Source of the DNA: Roseiterribacter gracilis
GTDB taxonomy: Bacteria; Pseudomonadota; Alphaproteobacteria; BOG-932; Roseiterribacteraceae
Direction: 5' to 3'
Assembly: GCA_018332375.1 (NCBI GenBank)
Contig: BOPV01000001.1
Location: 806,001-870,000, forward strand
Length of the DNA: 64,000 nucleotides
Shown: piece after piece, positions 15,330-24,405 of the stretch
Numbering within the stretch: the first letter of the stretch is position 1
Layout of the letters: every line of letters starts with the position of its first letter
Translations under genes and position numbers: made by a program
The notes under the pieces: model-generated
Databases searched by the model: none
What the model was told of the DNA's origin: nothing
Seen by the model: only the letters and a program-made list of their open reading frames with translations

Positions 15330-16909
15330 CAGGACTTCGTCACTTTTGCAGTTTCCGTGATCGTCAGCCCTATCTCGTCGGAAGCGATGCGCGGAAACAG
15401 ACCTTGCGGTGCCGGCAGCGCGGTGCCCGGCGCGACCGCGTATTTCGGATCGGCATGTGCGAAGTCGCGACGATCGGCAGGCACGCCAAGCTGATCGAGC
15501 AGCCGCGCCATCGTGCCGGGCATGAAAGGCTGCAGCACGATCGCGATCGGACGCAGCGTCTGCACCAGCACCGCCAGCACCGTCGCCATGCGCGCGGGAT
15601 CGGTCTTGCGTAGCGCCCACGGCGCCTGCTTGTCGATATATTGATCGGCCTGTCCGATCACGCTCCACACGCCTTCGAGCAGCTTGCCGAACGCGATGTC
15701 GTTCATCGACGCGCGCGCCGCCGGCACGATTCCGTCGGCTGCGTTCAACAGCGCCTGATCTTCCGGCGTCAACTCGCCCGGCACCGGCACTTTGCCGTCG
15801 CAATTCTTGGCCACCAGGCTCAACGAACGTTGCGCCAGATTGCCGAGGCCGTTGGCGAGATCGCTGTTGATGCGATGCACGACCGATTGCTTGCTGAAAT
15901 CGCCGTCATTGCCGAACGGCACTTCGCGCAGCATCGCGTAGCGGAACTGGTCGAGACCGTAGGTTTCGACCAACGCCAGCGGCTCGATCGCATTGCCGAG
16001 CGACTTCGACATTTTCTGGCCTTCGACCGTCCACCAGCCATGACCGAATACGCGCTTCGGCAGAGGCAGACCCGACGCCATCAAAAAGGCCGGCCAGTAA
16101 ATCGCGTGAAAACGCACGATCTCTTTGCCGACGAGATGCAGATCGGCGGGCCAGTATTTTTCATAGAGACCGCCCTCTTCCGGCGGCCAGCCAAGCGCGC
16201 TGACGTAATTGAACAGCGCGTCGAGCCAGACATAGACGACGTGACCTTCGTCGTTCGGGACTTTGATGCCCCAGTCGAAGGTGGTGCGGCTGACCGAAAG
16301 GTCTTTCAGCCCTTGTTTGACGAACGAGATGACTTCGTTGCGTCGGCTTTGCGGCTGAATGAATTCGGGGTGCGCGTCGTAATGCGCGAGAAGCTTGTCG
16401 CCGTAGTCGCTGAGTTTGAAGAACCAGCTCGGCTCTTCGACCCATTCGACCGGATTGCCGGACGGACCGACGCGCGAGCCGTCGTCTTTCGTGGTCAGCT
16501 CGTCTTCGCCGTAGAAGGCTTCGTCGCGGACCGAGTACCAACCTTTGTACGAGTCCGAATACAGCGCGCCCTTGTCCGCCAGCAGCGTCCAGAATTTCTT
16601 GAGCGCTTCGGTGTGGCGCGGCTCGGTGGTGCGGATGAAATCGTCGTAGGTGGCGCCGACTGCATCGGCCATCGCGCGGAACTTGGCGGCAACCTGGTCA
16701 GCGAACTCGATCGGCGTGACGCCAGCCGCAGTCGCCGATTGCTGCACCTTCTGGCCATGCTCGTCGGTGCCGGTGAGAAAGCGCACGTCATAGCCGTCGA
16801 GACGCTGGAAGCGCGCCACGACGTCGGCAGCGATCGTCGTGTAGGCGTGGCCCAGGTGCGGCTCGCCATTCACGTAATAGATCGGCGTTGTGACGTAGAA
16901 ACTGGGCAT
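15329..16909 (-). CDS. metG: methionyl-tRNA synthetase
   Basis: 526 residues; charges tRNA-Met with methionine. Class I signatures are HLGH at residues 18-21 (for HIGH) and KMSKS near residue 298. The connective region lacks the paired Cys-x2-Cys zinc knuckles of the E. coli enzyme, which marks the shorter zinc-less MetG form. No C-terminal tRNA-binding (EMAP) extension is present. It lies 18 nt after holB and overlaps tatD by one base. Confidence 0.97.
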   Translation of the reverse strand: MPSFYVTTPIYYVNGEPHLGHAYTTIAADVVARFQRLDGYDVRFLTGTDEHGQKVQQSATAAGVTPIEFADQVAAKFRAMADAVGATYDDFIRTTEPRHTEALKKFWTLLADKGALYSDSYKGWYSVRDEAFYGEDELTTKDDGSRVGPSGNPVEWVEEPSWFFKLSDYGDKLLAHYDAHPEFIQPQSRRNEVISFVKQGLKDLSVSRTTFDWGIKVPNDEGHVVYVWLDALFNYVSALGWPPEEGGLYEKYWPADLHLVGKEIVRFHAIYWPAFLMASGLPLPKRVFGHGWWTVEGQKMSKSLGNAIEPLALVETYGLDQFRYAMLREVPFGNDGDFSKQSVVHRINSDLANGLGNLAQRSLSLVAKNCDGKVPVPGELTPEDQALLNAADGIVPAARASMNDIAFGKLLEGVWSVIGQADQYIDKQAPWALRKTDPARMATVLAVLVQTLRPIAIVLQPFMPGTMARLLDQLGVPADRRDFAHADPKYAVAPGTALPAPQGLFPRIASDEIGLTITETAKVTKS

Positions 16910-16927
16910 GGTCTGCGGCGGACTCGT

Positions 16928-18025
16928 TTAAGCCGCGGCTGCCTCGATCGCGCGAAGTGCCGCGAGCAGCGCATGGCGCCGATCAAGATTGGCCGCGTCG
17001 GTGGTCTGAAACTGGCGGGCGGCCTTATCCCACGCCTGTACCAGCCGCTCAAGCGAGCGAGGATTCTGGAAACGCGCCGCGGGCGCGGAATCGCCCGGCA
17101 GGATCTCCGGCGGAACCTCGCCGCGTGCGGCATATCGGGCCGCCCGCGTCAGCCACCAGCCGATCAAATCGACCGCAACCCGATAGGACGCATCGGCCGA
17201 AGCCGCGCCCAGCCGGTCGGCAAAGCCATGCGCCGCCACCACGTCGAGACGGGGCAAGGTGGCCAGCAACTGCACAAGATCGGCATAGAGCTCGAGCCCG
17301 TCAGCATCGGCCAAGGACAGTGCGCGGCCGATCGAGCCGTCCGCCATCCGCGCCAGCGCGTCGCGTGACTCTGCATCGAGATCACTACGCCACCGCGCCA
17401 GCAGCTCGCGCACATGGGCTTCGTCCAACGCGTCGAGCGTCAACATACGTGCGCGCGAACGAACCGTCGGCAGCAATCCGCCCGGACGATCGGTGACCAG
17501 GATCAAGCAGCAACGCGGCGGCGGTTCTTCGAGAATCTTGAGCAGCGCATTCTGGCCGGCGCGGTTCAGGCTTTCGGCACCATCGACGATCACGCATCGC
17601 CAGCCGCCTTCAGCTGCCGTCAGGCGAAAGAACGGCGCGATCTTGCGCACGTCGTCGACCGCGATGTCTTTCTTCGTCTTGCCTTTGTCGTCGTCAAAGC
17701 GGCGCTCGACGGTCAGCAGATCGGCGTGCCCCGATGCAGCGACGCGCCGGAACACCGGATGTTGTTCGTCGATTGCGAGCGAGGTCGGCGCTGCAGGTGC
17801 ATCGCCAAACAAAGACGGACCTTCATCGCGGGCTTCGCCGCCGCCGGCGAACAGAAAGCGCGCAAACCGATAGGCCAAGGTTGCTTTGCCGACGCCGTTC
17901 GGTCCGGCGAAGACCCAGGCATGCGGCATGCGGCCACCGCTGCTTGCTTCAAGCAGCGTCTGTTCGGCGCGCGCCTGTCCCAGCAAGCCGGGATTGGCGC
18001 GCGGTTCGGGCGCCGTCTCGCTCAT
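16928..18025 (-). CDS. holB: DNA polymerase III subunit delta'
   Basis: 365-residue clamp-loader subunit. The AAA+ region has a P-loop (GPNGVGKAT), the segment NALLKILEEPPPRCCLILVT, and the sensor stretch VRSRARMLTL in place of the SRC motif. A zinc-binding cysteine cluster like that of E. coli delta' is not evident. ATG 18025 overlaps the tmk stop by ATGA. The tmk-holB-metG-tatD series is a common alphaproteobacterial arrangement linking dTTP supply, replication and translation genes. Confidence 0.95.
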   Translation of the reverse strand: MSETAPEPRANPGLLGQARAEQTLLEASSGGRMPHAWVFAGPNGVGKATLAYRFARFLFAGGGEARDEGPSLFGDAPAAPTSLAIDEQHPVFRRVAASGHADLLTVERRFDDDKGKTKKDIAVDDVRKIAPFFRLTAAEGGWRCVIVDGAESLNRAGQNALLKILEEPPPRCCLILVTDRPGGLLPTVRSRARMLTLDALDEAHVRELLARWRSDLDAESRDALARMADGSIGRALSLADADGLELYADLVQLLATLPRLDVVAAHGFADRLGAASADASYRVAVDLIGWWLTRAARYAARGEVPPEILPGDSAPAARFQNPRSLERLVQAWDKAARQFQTTDAANLDRRHALLAALRAIEAAAA

Positions 18026-18660
18026 CGGCCAAGCTCGGGGAACTGCAGGATCAGGGCTGCACGCATGTCGGCCTGCACCGATGCAGCGTCGCGCGCCGCG
18101 TCGATCATGGTGCAGCGCTGCGGCGAACGTGCCGCGATGGTGAGATAGCCTTGGCGCAGCTTTTCGTGGAAGGCGTAACCCATCCGCTCGTAGCGATCTT
18201 CGTCGCCATGCCGCGTCTTGGCGCGCGCCAACCCGATCTCGACCGGCACGTCGAGGATCAACGTTGCGTCAGGCCAGAAGTTGCCGAGCACGCTTTCATG
18301 CAGCGTGTGTACCCACGCTTCGCCAAGCCCGTAACCAAAACCCTGATACGCCACCGATGAATCGGCGAAGCGGTCACACAACACCCAGTTGCCGGCAGCC
18401 AGCGCCGGTTCGATCGTACGGTCGACGTGATCGCGCCGCGCCGCATAGAGCAACAACGCTTCGGTGACGGGCGACCAGCGGCTGGGATCGCCGGTGACCA
18501 GCAGATTGCGGATTTCTTCAGCGCCGGGACTGCCACCCGGTTCGCGCGTGACTTTGGTCGTGATGCCGCGTTCGGCGAGCCAAGCGACAAGCGGCGCGAT
18601 CTGCGTCGACTTGCCGGCGCCCTCGCCGCCTTCGAGGCTGATGAACTTGCCGCGCGTCAC
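18022..18660 (-). CDS. tmk: thymidylate kinase
   Basis: 212 residues; phosphorylates dTMP to dTDP. Visible motifs are the P-loop GGEGAGKST (residues 10-18), the TREPGGSPGAEEIR segment that carries the DR(E/Y)-type region, and DRFADSSVAYQG for substrate binding. Length is normal. The start overlaps the stop of the upstream D,D-carboxypeptidase gene and its stop overlaps holB, both by 4 nt. Confidence 0.97.
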   Translation of the reverse strand: MTRGKFISLEGGEGAGKSTQIAPLVAWLAERGITTKVTREPGGSPGAEEIRNLLVTGDPSRWSPVTEALLLYAARRDHVDRTIEPALAAGNWVLCDRFADSSVAYQGFGYGLGEAWVHTLHESVLGNFWPDATLILDVPVEIGLARAKTRHGDEDRYERMGYAFHEKLRQGYLTIAARSPQRCTMIDAARDAASVQADMRAALILQFPELGR

Positions 18661-19826
18661 GAAGTCTTCGGCGGACCGGACAGCAGATACGACAGCGACG
18701 CACCGATACGACCGAACAGACCCAGCCGTTCGACCGGCTGTGCCGCAACCAGTGGGAATTCGATCGGCTGGCCGGTCGCCGTGCTCAAGACCAGCGTACC
18801 GATCGGCTGGCCTTGCGCGATCGGCGCTTTCACCGTCTGCGGCATGCGCACGACCGCTTTCATGGTGCGTTTTTCTTCGTTCGACAGAACCGTCTTAGCC
18901 GGTGCTGCGACCGTCAACGGTACGCGGTCCTGCGTGCCCAGCCACACGCCGGCATTGTCGATGATCTCGCCCGGACGCGCCACGTCGACCATCTGATATT
19001 CACGGAATCCGAATTCGATCAGATTGGCGCCTTCGTCGGCGCGTGCCTGCATCGACGGCAAACCGTTCATCACCATGATGATGCGGCGGCCGTTGCGCTC
19101 CGCCGACGCAGTCAAACCATAGCCTGCGGCTTCGGTATGGCCGGTCTTCATGCCGTCAACGCCGATGCCTTTGTAGAGCAGCGGATTGCGGTTCCCTTGT
19201 TTGATCTTGTTCCAGGTGAATTCGCGTTCCGAATAGAAATGATAGTGCTCGGGGAAGTCGCGGATCAGCGCCATGCCGATGATCGCGAGATCGCGCGCTG
19301 TTGAATAATGTTCCGGATCCGGCAGACCGCTGGCGTTGCGGAAGTTCGTATTCATCGCGCCGAGCTTTTTGGCGCGCGCGGTCATCTGTTCGGCGAACGC
19401 GCCTTCGGAACCAGCGATCGCCTCAGCCAGCACGCGCGTCGCGTCGTTGCCCGACGCGATGATGACGCCGCGCAGCAGATTCTCGACTGACACGCTTTCG
19501 CCCAAAGCGAGGAACATTTCCGAGCCGCCGGCCTTGCCGCCCTCACCCCACGCGCTGCGCGACACGGTCAGCATGTCGTCCATCTTCAGGCGACCCTGCT
19601 TGATCGCGTCGAACACCATGTAGGCGGTCATGATCTTCGACATCGACGAGGTCGGCATGCGCTGGTCGGCGTTCTTCTCGAACAGAACGCGACCGGTGGT
19701 GACGTCGATGATCACGGCCTGCTTGGCAGCCGTATCCATCGTCGGGCCGGCAGCGTGCGCGAGACCGGCAACGAGAAGCACCAACAAGCTGGCGAAGAGG
19801 GACAGGCGACGCACGGACATCCTCAC
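18657..19826 (-). CDS. serine-type D-alanyl-D-alanine carboxypeptidase (PBP5/6 family, DacA/DacC-like)
   Basis: 389 residues. A signal peptide (SLFASLLVLLVAGLAHAA) leads into the penicillin-binding domain with Ser61-Met-Ser-Lys64 (SxxK), ASGN (SxN) and MKTGHT (KTG). A PBP5-like C-terminal domain and a short amphipathic end (GLFGRIGASLSYLL) that could anchor it to the membrane follow. It trims the terminal D-Ala from peptidoglycan stem peptides. Start is GTG 19826 or ATG 19820; the latter begins MSVRRLS. The gene follows rlpA without a gap, placing three peptidoglycan enzymes in a row. Confidence 0.95.
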   Translation of the reverse strand: MRMSVRRLSLFASLLVLLVAGLAHAAGPTMDTAAKQAVIIDVTTGRVLFEKNADQRMPTSSMSKIMTAYMVFDAIKQGRLKMDDMLTVSRSAWGEGGKAGGSEMFLALGESVSVENLLRGVIIASGNDATRVLAEAIAGSEGAFAEQMTARAKKLGAMNTNFRNASGLPDPEHYSTARDLAIIGMALIRDFPEHYHFYSEREFTWNKIKQGNRNPLLYKGIGVDGMKTGHTEAAGYGLTASAERNGRRIIMVMNGLPSMQARADEGANLIEFGFREYQMVDVARPGEIIDNAGVWLGTQDRVPLTVAAPAKTVLSNEEKRTMKAVVRMPQTVKAPIAQGQPIGTLVLSTATGQPIEFPLVAAQPVERLGLFGRIGASLSYLLSGPPKTS

Positions 19827-20825
19827 TTACTCTGCAACGATCTTGGCGTCGCTCGCACCGCCACTGACGACTTTGGCGAGCGTCGCATCGGCCTGGTCGA
19901 CGCTGGTCAACGGACCGACCCGCACACGATAAAAGGTGCGGCCACCGACCTGGACCTGGCTGACGTCGGCATGACCGACCTTTGCCAGTTGCTGACGCAG
20001 CTTCTCGGCATTGTCCAGTACGCCGAAAGCACCAGCCTGCACGTAGAGCTGCGTCTTCTTCGGCGCCGTTTGTTTTACAGAAGCGGCAGGCAGGAAGCGC
20101 CCGCCTTCGTTGGTCCCCTGCACCACCGCGGTCGCGGTGCCGGCAGCGGCTTGCGCCAGCAGTTTCTTTTCATCGACCGCCGGCGTCGCGACGCGCACCG
20201 GTTCGGCCAGCGGCGCCGGCAAGTCGGTGCGTTCGACTTCGCGCCCACCCGACGCGACCACGGTCGGCGGCACCGGTGCCTCGGCGACGAGCGTGCCCGT
20301 CGGCTTGCCTTGCAAGGCGGCCTCTTTGATCGTCTGGCTTTCCTTGGCGAGGATCTGCACACGCACTTTGGCGGTGCCGACTTTCTCGACGCCAAGCAGC
20401 TGCGCCGAACGTTTCGACAGATCGATGATACGACCCGCAACGAACGGTCCACGATCATTGACGCGCACGACAAGCTGTCGGCCGTTATCGAGATTGGTGA
20501 CGCGCACCAGGCTCGGCAGCGGCAACGTCTTGTGCGCGGCGGTGACTTCGTTCTGGTCGTAGACTTCGCCGTTCGCCGTGTATTTGGCGTGAAATCCGGG
20601 ACCATACCAGCTGCCGACGCCGGTTTCGTCGTAGCTGTAATCTTCGCGCGGCACGTAGCGCACGCCTTCGACTTCGTACGGATTGCCCACTTTGTAATAG
20701 CCGCGCTGTTGCGTCTGGCTCGGCGCCGGACCGGCCGATTTCGCGGGCTCTTTCGTGCTGGTGCAGGCGCCGACCGCCAATACCAGCGCGACAAGCGATA
20801 CGCCCTTTAGCGAAACACAACGCAT
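19827..20825 (-). CDS. rlpA: RlpA family septal ring lipoprotein / lytic transglycosylase with SPOR domain
   Basis: 332 residues from ATG 20825, which shares its A with the mltB stop (TGATG). The lipobox VGAC gives a lipoprotein. The double-psi beta-barrel domain (about residues 60-160) shows GVGSWYGPGFH, HKTLPLPS and VRVNDRGPF, including the conserved His and Asp. A Pro/Ala-rich linker leads to a C-terminal SPOR domain (about residues 255-330, QLYVQAGAFG), which binds denuded septal peptidoglycan. Predicted to cut glycan strands during cell separation. Confidence 0.95.
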   Translation of the reverse strand: MRCVSLKGVSLVALVLAVGACTSTKEPAKSAGPAPSQTQQRGYYKVGNPYEVEGVRYVPREDYSYDETGVGSWYGPGFHAKYTANGEVYDQNEVTAAHKTLPLPSLVRVTNLDNGRQLVVRVNDRGPFVAGRIIDLSKRSAQLLGVEKVGTAKVRVQILAKESQTIKEAALQGKPTGTLVAEAPVPPTVVASGGREVERTDLPAPLAEPVRVATPAVDEKKLLAQAAAGTATAVVQGTNEGGRFLPAASVKQTAPKKTQLYVQAGAFGVLDNAEKLRQQLAKVGHADVSQVQVGGRTFYRVRVGPLTSVDQADATLAKVVSGGASDAKIVAE

Positions 20826-21796
20826 CACGGCGCACCGCCGATACGGTCGGACAACAGACCGACGGCGGCGGCGAAATAGGTCGAACGATTCCATTTCATC
20901 ACGGCGCGGAAATTGTCGCCGACCAGAAAGGCGCGGCCGCCGGGACCGTCAGGCTGCACGATCGATGTTTCACCGGCAATTTCGGGCAGCGCCGCGCCGC
21001 CAAGTTTCTTCACGCCGCGACTGCGCCAGATATCAACCGTCTTGCGCACATCCGGGCCGATCGCGAGACGATCGAAGTTCGGCGGCAGCTTGACTTCGCA
21101 GCCCCAGCTTTCGCCGCCTTTCCAGCCCAGTCCGCGCATGAAATTCGCAGTCGATGCAAACACGTCGGCGGTCGAACGCCAGATGTCGCGCTTGCCGTCA
21201 CCGTCACCATCGGCGGCCCATTTGCGAAAGGTCGACGGCATGAATTGGGCCTGCCCCATCGCACCCGCCCACGAACCTTTCATCGCGTCAGGCCGGATAT
21301 GGCCTTCGGCGAGAATGCGCAGCGCTTCGAGCAATTCGGTGCGGAAGAACGCGGCGCGGCGTCCTTCAAAAGCGAGCGTCGCCAATGCATCGATGACTTT
21401 GAAATTGCCCTGCACGTCGCCGTAATTCGATTCCATCGCCCACAAGGCGATGATCGTGCGCGGCGCGATGCCATATTCGGCGCTGATCCGCTGCAGCAGG
21501 GCTTTGTGCTGCACCAGCAATTCGCGACCGCGTGTGACGCGCGCATCGCTGACCGTGTTGGCCAGGTACTGCGCCATCGTGATGGTGCTTTCGGGCTGTT
21601 TTCGATCCAGCTCGACGACGCGCGGAATCGGTTTGACACCGTCCAGCGCGACATCCGTCACGTAAGGCGGAATGCCTTTTTGGTTCGCTTCAACGCGCAA
21701 CGCTTCGAGCCAGGCGGAGAAATCCTCCTGAGCGGTGGCGGTGTTCGGCGACGCCAACGAAGCGGCGAGCAGCAGGGCAAGGAAAATACGGCGCAC
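20825..21796 (-). CDS. mltB: membrane-bound lytic murein transglycosylase B family protein
   Basis: About 323 residues if GTG 21796 is the start, which gives a clean signal peptide (RRIFLALLLAASLASPNTATAQ begins at residue 2). An in-frame TTG at 21874 would add 26 residues and overlap the hydrolase gene. The SLT_2 domain has the catalytic Glu in WAMESNYG and the family segments GAMGQAQFMPS and DIWRSTADVFAS. No lipobox Cys is evident, so it is probably soluble in the periplasm. It cleaves the glycan backbone and leaves 1,6-anhydro ends. Confidence 0.92.
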   Translation of the reverse strand: MRRIFLALLLAASLASPNTATAQEDFSAWLEALRVEANQKGIPPYVTDVALDGVKPIPRVVELDRKQPESTITMAQYLANTVSDARVTRGRELLVQHKALLQRISAEYGIAPRTIIALWAMESNYGDVQGNFKVIDALATLAFEGRRAAFFRTELLEALRILAEGHIRPDAMKGSWAGAMGQAQFMPSTFRKWAADGDGDGKRDIWRSTADVFASTANFMRGLGWKGGESWGCEVKLPPNFDRLAIGPDVRKTVDIWRSRGVKKLGGAALPEIAGETSIVQPDGPGGRAFLVGDNFRAVMKWNRSTYFAAAVGLLSDRIGGAP

Positions 21797-21851
21797 CAAC
21801 CGGGTGTAGCGGCGCGCACCGAGTCGGAGCAACGCGAGCGGCGCCCGCAGC

Positions 21852-22607
21852 TCAGTCGTCGAGAAATTCCGCAATGGCGGTGCCCATTTCGGGCCGCGTC
21901 ACCGCGCTCATGTGATTGCCCGGAATGGTGACCAAACGCCCGTGCGGCAACGCTTCGGCCAGGTCCGCAGCCGAGCCGTTGTCGTGATCGTCGACACCGG
22001 ACAGGACCAGGATCGGCATCTCCAGCGCAGCCAACGCTTCGCGCGGCGTGTCGACGAAGGTGCTCAGCACGTGCAGCAACGCCACCGGATCGCCGCCGGT
22101 GGTCTTGAGGAAGGCCTCGGCCATCCATTCGGGCGAATTGCGCGCGAAGGTCCCGAGATTGGTCAGGATATGGCGGAAATGGCTGCCGCGGCCGGCGGTG
22201 TGGAGAATGCCTTCCAGCCCCATGCCGGCGACGATGGCGCGCTTGGGCCGCGCGCCGCGTGCCAGCATGCGCACCGTCGTACGCCCGCCCAGCGAGTAGC
22301 CGCCAAGGTCGTAGTCGGTCAGCGCAAGCTGTTCGAGCAGCGCCAGCCCGTCATCGGCCAGCACATCGTGCGGATATGACGCCGCGTCGTGCGGCTTGGC
22401 GCTGTCACCGTGCGCGCGCAGATCCGGCATGATCACGCGATAGCCGCGCGCCGCGATCCGGGCAGCGTGGCCATAGCGGATCCAGTTCACCGTCGCGGTC
22501 GAGAAATAGCCGTGTATCAGCACCAGCGGCCGCCCCTCGCCCATCTCGCGATAGACGAGCGGCGCGCCGTCACGCCCTTGGAAGGGCTGCGGAGGAAGAT
22601 CGGACAT
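21852..22607 (-). CDS. alpha/beta hydrolase
   Basis: 251 residues with the alpha/beta-hydrolase fold: oxyanion region VLIHGYFS, nucleophile elbow GYSLGG (Ser105), an acidic residue in LSGVDDHDNG and the catalytic His in IPGNHMS near residue 231. No signal peptide. The substrate is not predictable; it resembles esterases and epoxide- or ester-cleaving enzymes. It is the first protein gene of the minus-strand run and follows the tRNA-Ser gene by about 100 nt. Confidence 0.88.
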   Translation of the reverse strand: MSDLPPQPFQGRDGAPLVYREMGEGRPLVLIHGYFSTATVNWIRYGHAARIAARGYRVIMPDLRAHGDSAKPHDAASYPHDVLADDGLALLEQLALTDYDLGGYSLGGRTTVRMLARGARPKRAIVAGMGLEGILHTAGRGSHFRHILTNLGTFARNSPEWMAEAFLKTTGGDPVALLHVLSTFVDTPREALAALEMPILVLSGVDDHDNGSAADLAEALPHGRLVTIPGNHMSAVTRPEMGTAIAEFLDD

Positions 22608-22705
22608 GCTGCACCAGTCTCCCTACGCTGCCGCGCAGCTTCGGGAGATCACCCTGCGCTTGGTTGTGTGTGGCCTGTCACCCAGAGCTCCGCAGGAGCG
22701 CAGAG

Positions 22706-22795
22706 TGGCGGAAGGGGTGGGATTCGAACCCACGGAGCCCTTTCGAGCTCGCTAGTTTTCAAGACTAGAGCCTTAAACCACTCGGCCACCCTTCC
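22706..22795 (-). tRNA. tRNA-Ser, anticodon TGA
   Basis: A 90-nt tRNA including an encoded 3' CCA. The acceptor arms GGAAGGG and CCCTTCC pair perfectly with discriminator G. The anticodon loop CTTGAAA (TGA at 22759-22761) has a 5-bp stem, CTAGT with ACTAG. A long variable arm (GCGAGCTCGAAAGGGCTC region) marks a class II tRNA, and the T-loop GTTCGAATC is intact. It reads UCA and, by wobble, other UCN codons. Confidence 0.97.
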
Positions 22796-22902
22796 GTCGG
22801 GCGCTGTGCCTAGCACGACAGAACCACGCCGTTAATCAGGCGCGAAGAAATTGGCGGTTCATTTGTCCGCCGGCGGATTCGTCCGCCGCTCAAGGGGAAC
22901 AA

Positions 22903-23262
22903 ATGGCCAAGAACAAGCCGCCTCGCGACGAATACGAGTACGACGCCCGCCCAAGCTGGTTCAGCCGGATTTTCTGGTGGCTGTTCGCAGCGGGTTTCTG
23001 GGGCTGGGTCGCCTACGAATTCTGGCAAGGCTCGACGCAGGACCGGCGCTGGATCGCCGCTGCCGCCGCGCTTGGCTTTGGCGTGCAATATATCGCCAAC
23101 AAGATCGATCGCCTCGAACGCCGTTCGGGCAGCGCCGTGATGCGCCGCCTCGATCAGGTCGAACGCGCGGTCGGCTTGCTGCGGCTCGAAATCGAAATGG
23201 ACCGCCCGCCGGCGCCACGCGCCGTCGATAAAACTTCGCCGCCAAAAACTGCGGCGAAGTAG
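22903..23262 (+). CDS. small membrane protein of unknown function
   Basis: 119 residues. GGGG stands 4 nt before ATG 22903. A hydrophilic, charged start is followed by two hydrophobic segments (about residues 22-42, rich in Trp and Phe, and 50-67) and then a charged helix with heptad-like Leu spacing (NKIDRLERR to QVERAVGLLRLEIEMD) that could form a coiled coil. The last ten codons form part of the flgL terminator on the other strand. I do not recognise a family; small membrane proteins of this shape are common in alphaproteobacteria. Confidence 0.75.
   Translation: MAKNKPPRDEYEYDARPSWFSRIFWWLFAAGFWGWVAYEFWQGSTQDRRWIAAAAALGFGVQYIANKIDRLERRSGSAVMRRLDQVERAVGLLRLEIEMDRPPAPRAVDKTSPPKTAAK
23233..23260 (-). 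terminator. intrinsic terminator of the flgKL transcript
   Basis: ACTTCGCCGC (23233-23242) and GCGGCGAAGT (23251-23260) form a perfect 10-bp stem with an 8-nt loop. In the minus direction it is followed by TTT(A), so it can end transcripts coming from flgL, whose stop is 27 nt away. It lies inside the end of the plus-strand gene and covers the first base of its stop codon. Confidence 0.75.
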
Positions 23263-23287
23263 CGTCCGATCTGCCGGAGCAGCTCGA

Positions 23288-24394
23288 TCAGATGAAGTTG
23301 ATCAGGCTCAGATCTTTGAGCTGCGCCATCAGCTTGTAGCTGGCGGTCAACTGGGCCTGCAGACTGTCGAGACGCGTCAACGCGTCGGCGACGTCGGTGT
23401 CTTCGACCGTGCCGATGAACTTGTCGAGCGTAGCACCGGTCTTCTCGTGCGTCGCAGTGGTGGTGTCGAGGCTCTTCTGCAGCACGCCCAGACGCGCATC
23501 GAGCGCGGTGAGCTGGTTCGAACCGCCGCTCGGACCGCCAGCGAATGTCAGCGGGCGTGCCGTGCCCGACGCATCGACCGAGGTGCCGCGCATTAGCTCG
23601 AGCTGACGGTTGTAGACCTTCCAGAAACCGGCATCGGTTTCACCGGCCTGGCCGTATTGGAGCTGCGAGGTGATGGCGTAGCCGATGAGCGTGTCGACGA
23701 AACCGTTGTCGGTCGCCTTCACCGTGTAGTCGACGTTGGTCTGGTCATCGACCTGCGCCTGCACTGTGTTGGTCGGTGCGTTCAGCGCCGTGAAGTTCGC
23801 AGCCGCCGTACCAGCACCACCCCACGGAATGGCATTGCGCACCGCATCTTCCAGCGTCTGCACGGCTGCAGCGTTCTGGGCCGAACCGTAAAACGTCGTC
23901 AGCGCCGTCTTCACGTTGTTGAGGAAGGTCGGCATCTGCGACTGGTCGATCGGCGCGGTCGCGGTCAGGCCGCCCGCGAACACGTAGCGACCGTCGACCT
24001 TGGTGTTCATGCGGTCGACCAGCGATTCAAGCTGCTTGGTCGACACGGTGTTGAAACCCGTCAGACCGGCCGGCGCCGTGTTGGTGTTCTGTGGCGGCAC
24101 CTGCATGTCGGCGACGAGGTCCGACGCGTCGTGTGCGTTGTCGACCAGCGCCGCGTCCATCACCTGCACGCGCGTACCGACCGTCGCGATATTGTCTTTG
24201 TACGTGTTGATCTTGTTGCGGTCGGCGCGCAGCGACAGCGAACGCAGCGAGTCGACGCCGCCCAGGTCGCTGAAGATCGACGCGATCTTGCCGCTGCTGA
24301 TCTGCCCTTGCGTCGTCAGCATCTGGCTGCGGACTTGCGTCAAGACCGAACGCAGGTAGGTCTGCTGCGCGACGTCCGAGATATTGAGGCCCAT
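23288..24394 (-). CDS. flgL: flagellar hook-associated protein FlgL / flagellin-like
   Basis: 368 residues. The N-terminus (MGLNISDVAQQTYL and QISSGKIASIF) and C-terminus (ADALTRLDSLQAQLTASYKLMAQLKDLSLINFI in shortened view) have the paired coiled-coil D0/D1 segments of flagellin-like junction proteins. It is predicted to be the hook-filament junction protein beside FlgK. It follows flgK by 11 nt. No other flagellar genes lie in the window, so the rest of the apparatus must be elsewhere. Distinction from a flagellin rests mainly on the neighbouring flgK. Confidence 0.88.
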   Translation of the reverse strand: MGLNISDVAQQTYLRSVLTQVRSQMLTTQGQISSGKIASIFSDLGGVDSLRSLSLRADRNKINTYKDNIATVGTRVQVMDAALVDNAHDASDLVADMQVPPQNTNTAPAGLTGFNTVSTKQLESLVDRMNTKVDGRYVFAGGLTATAPIDQSQMPTFLNNVKTALTTFYGSAQNAAAVQTLEDAVRNAIPWGGAGTAAANFTALNAPTNTVQAQVDDQTNVDYTVKATDNGFVDTLIGYAITSQLQYGQAGETDAGFWKVYNRQLELMRGTSVDASGTARPLTFAGGPSGGSNQLTALDARLGVLQKSLDTTTATHEKTGATLDKFIGTVEDTDVADALTRLDSLQAQLTASYKLMAQLKDLSLINFI

Positions 24395-24405
24395 CGTACT
24401 TACTC

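Noticed and set aside
22796..22902. Promoter of tRNA-Ser (TTAACG, 17-nt spacer, TAGGCA)
   Set aside because: The -10 match is too weak to list as a feature without transcription data.
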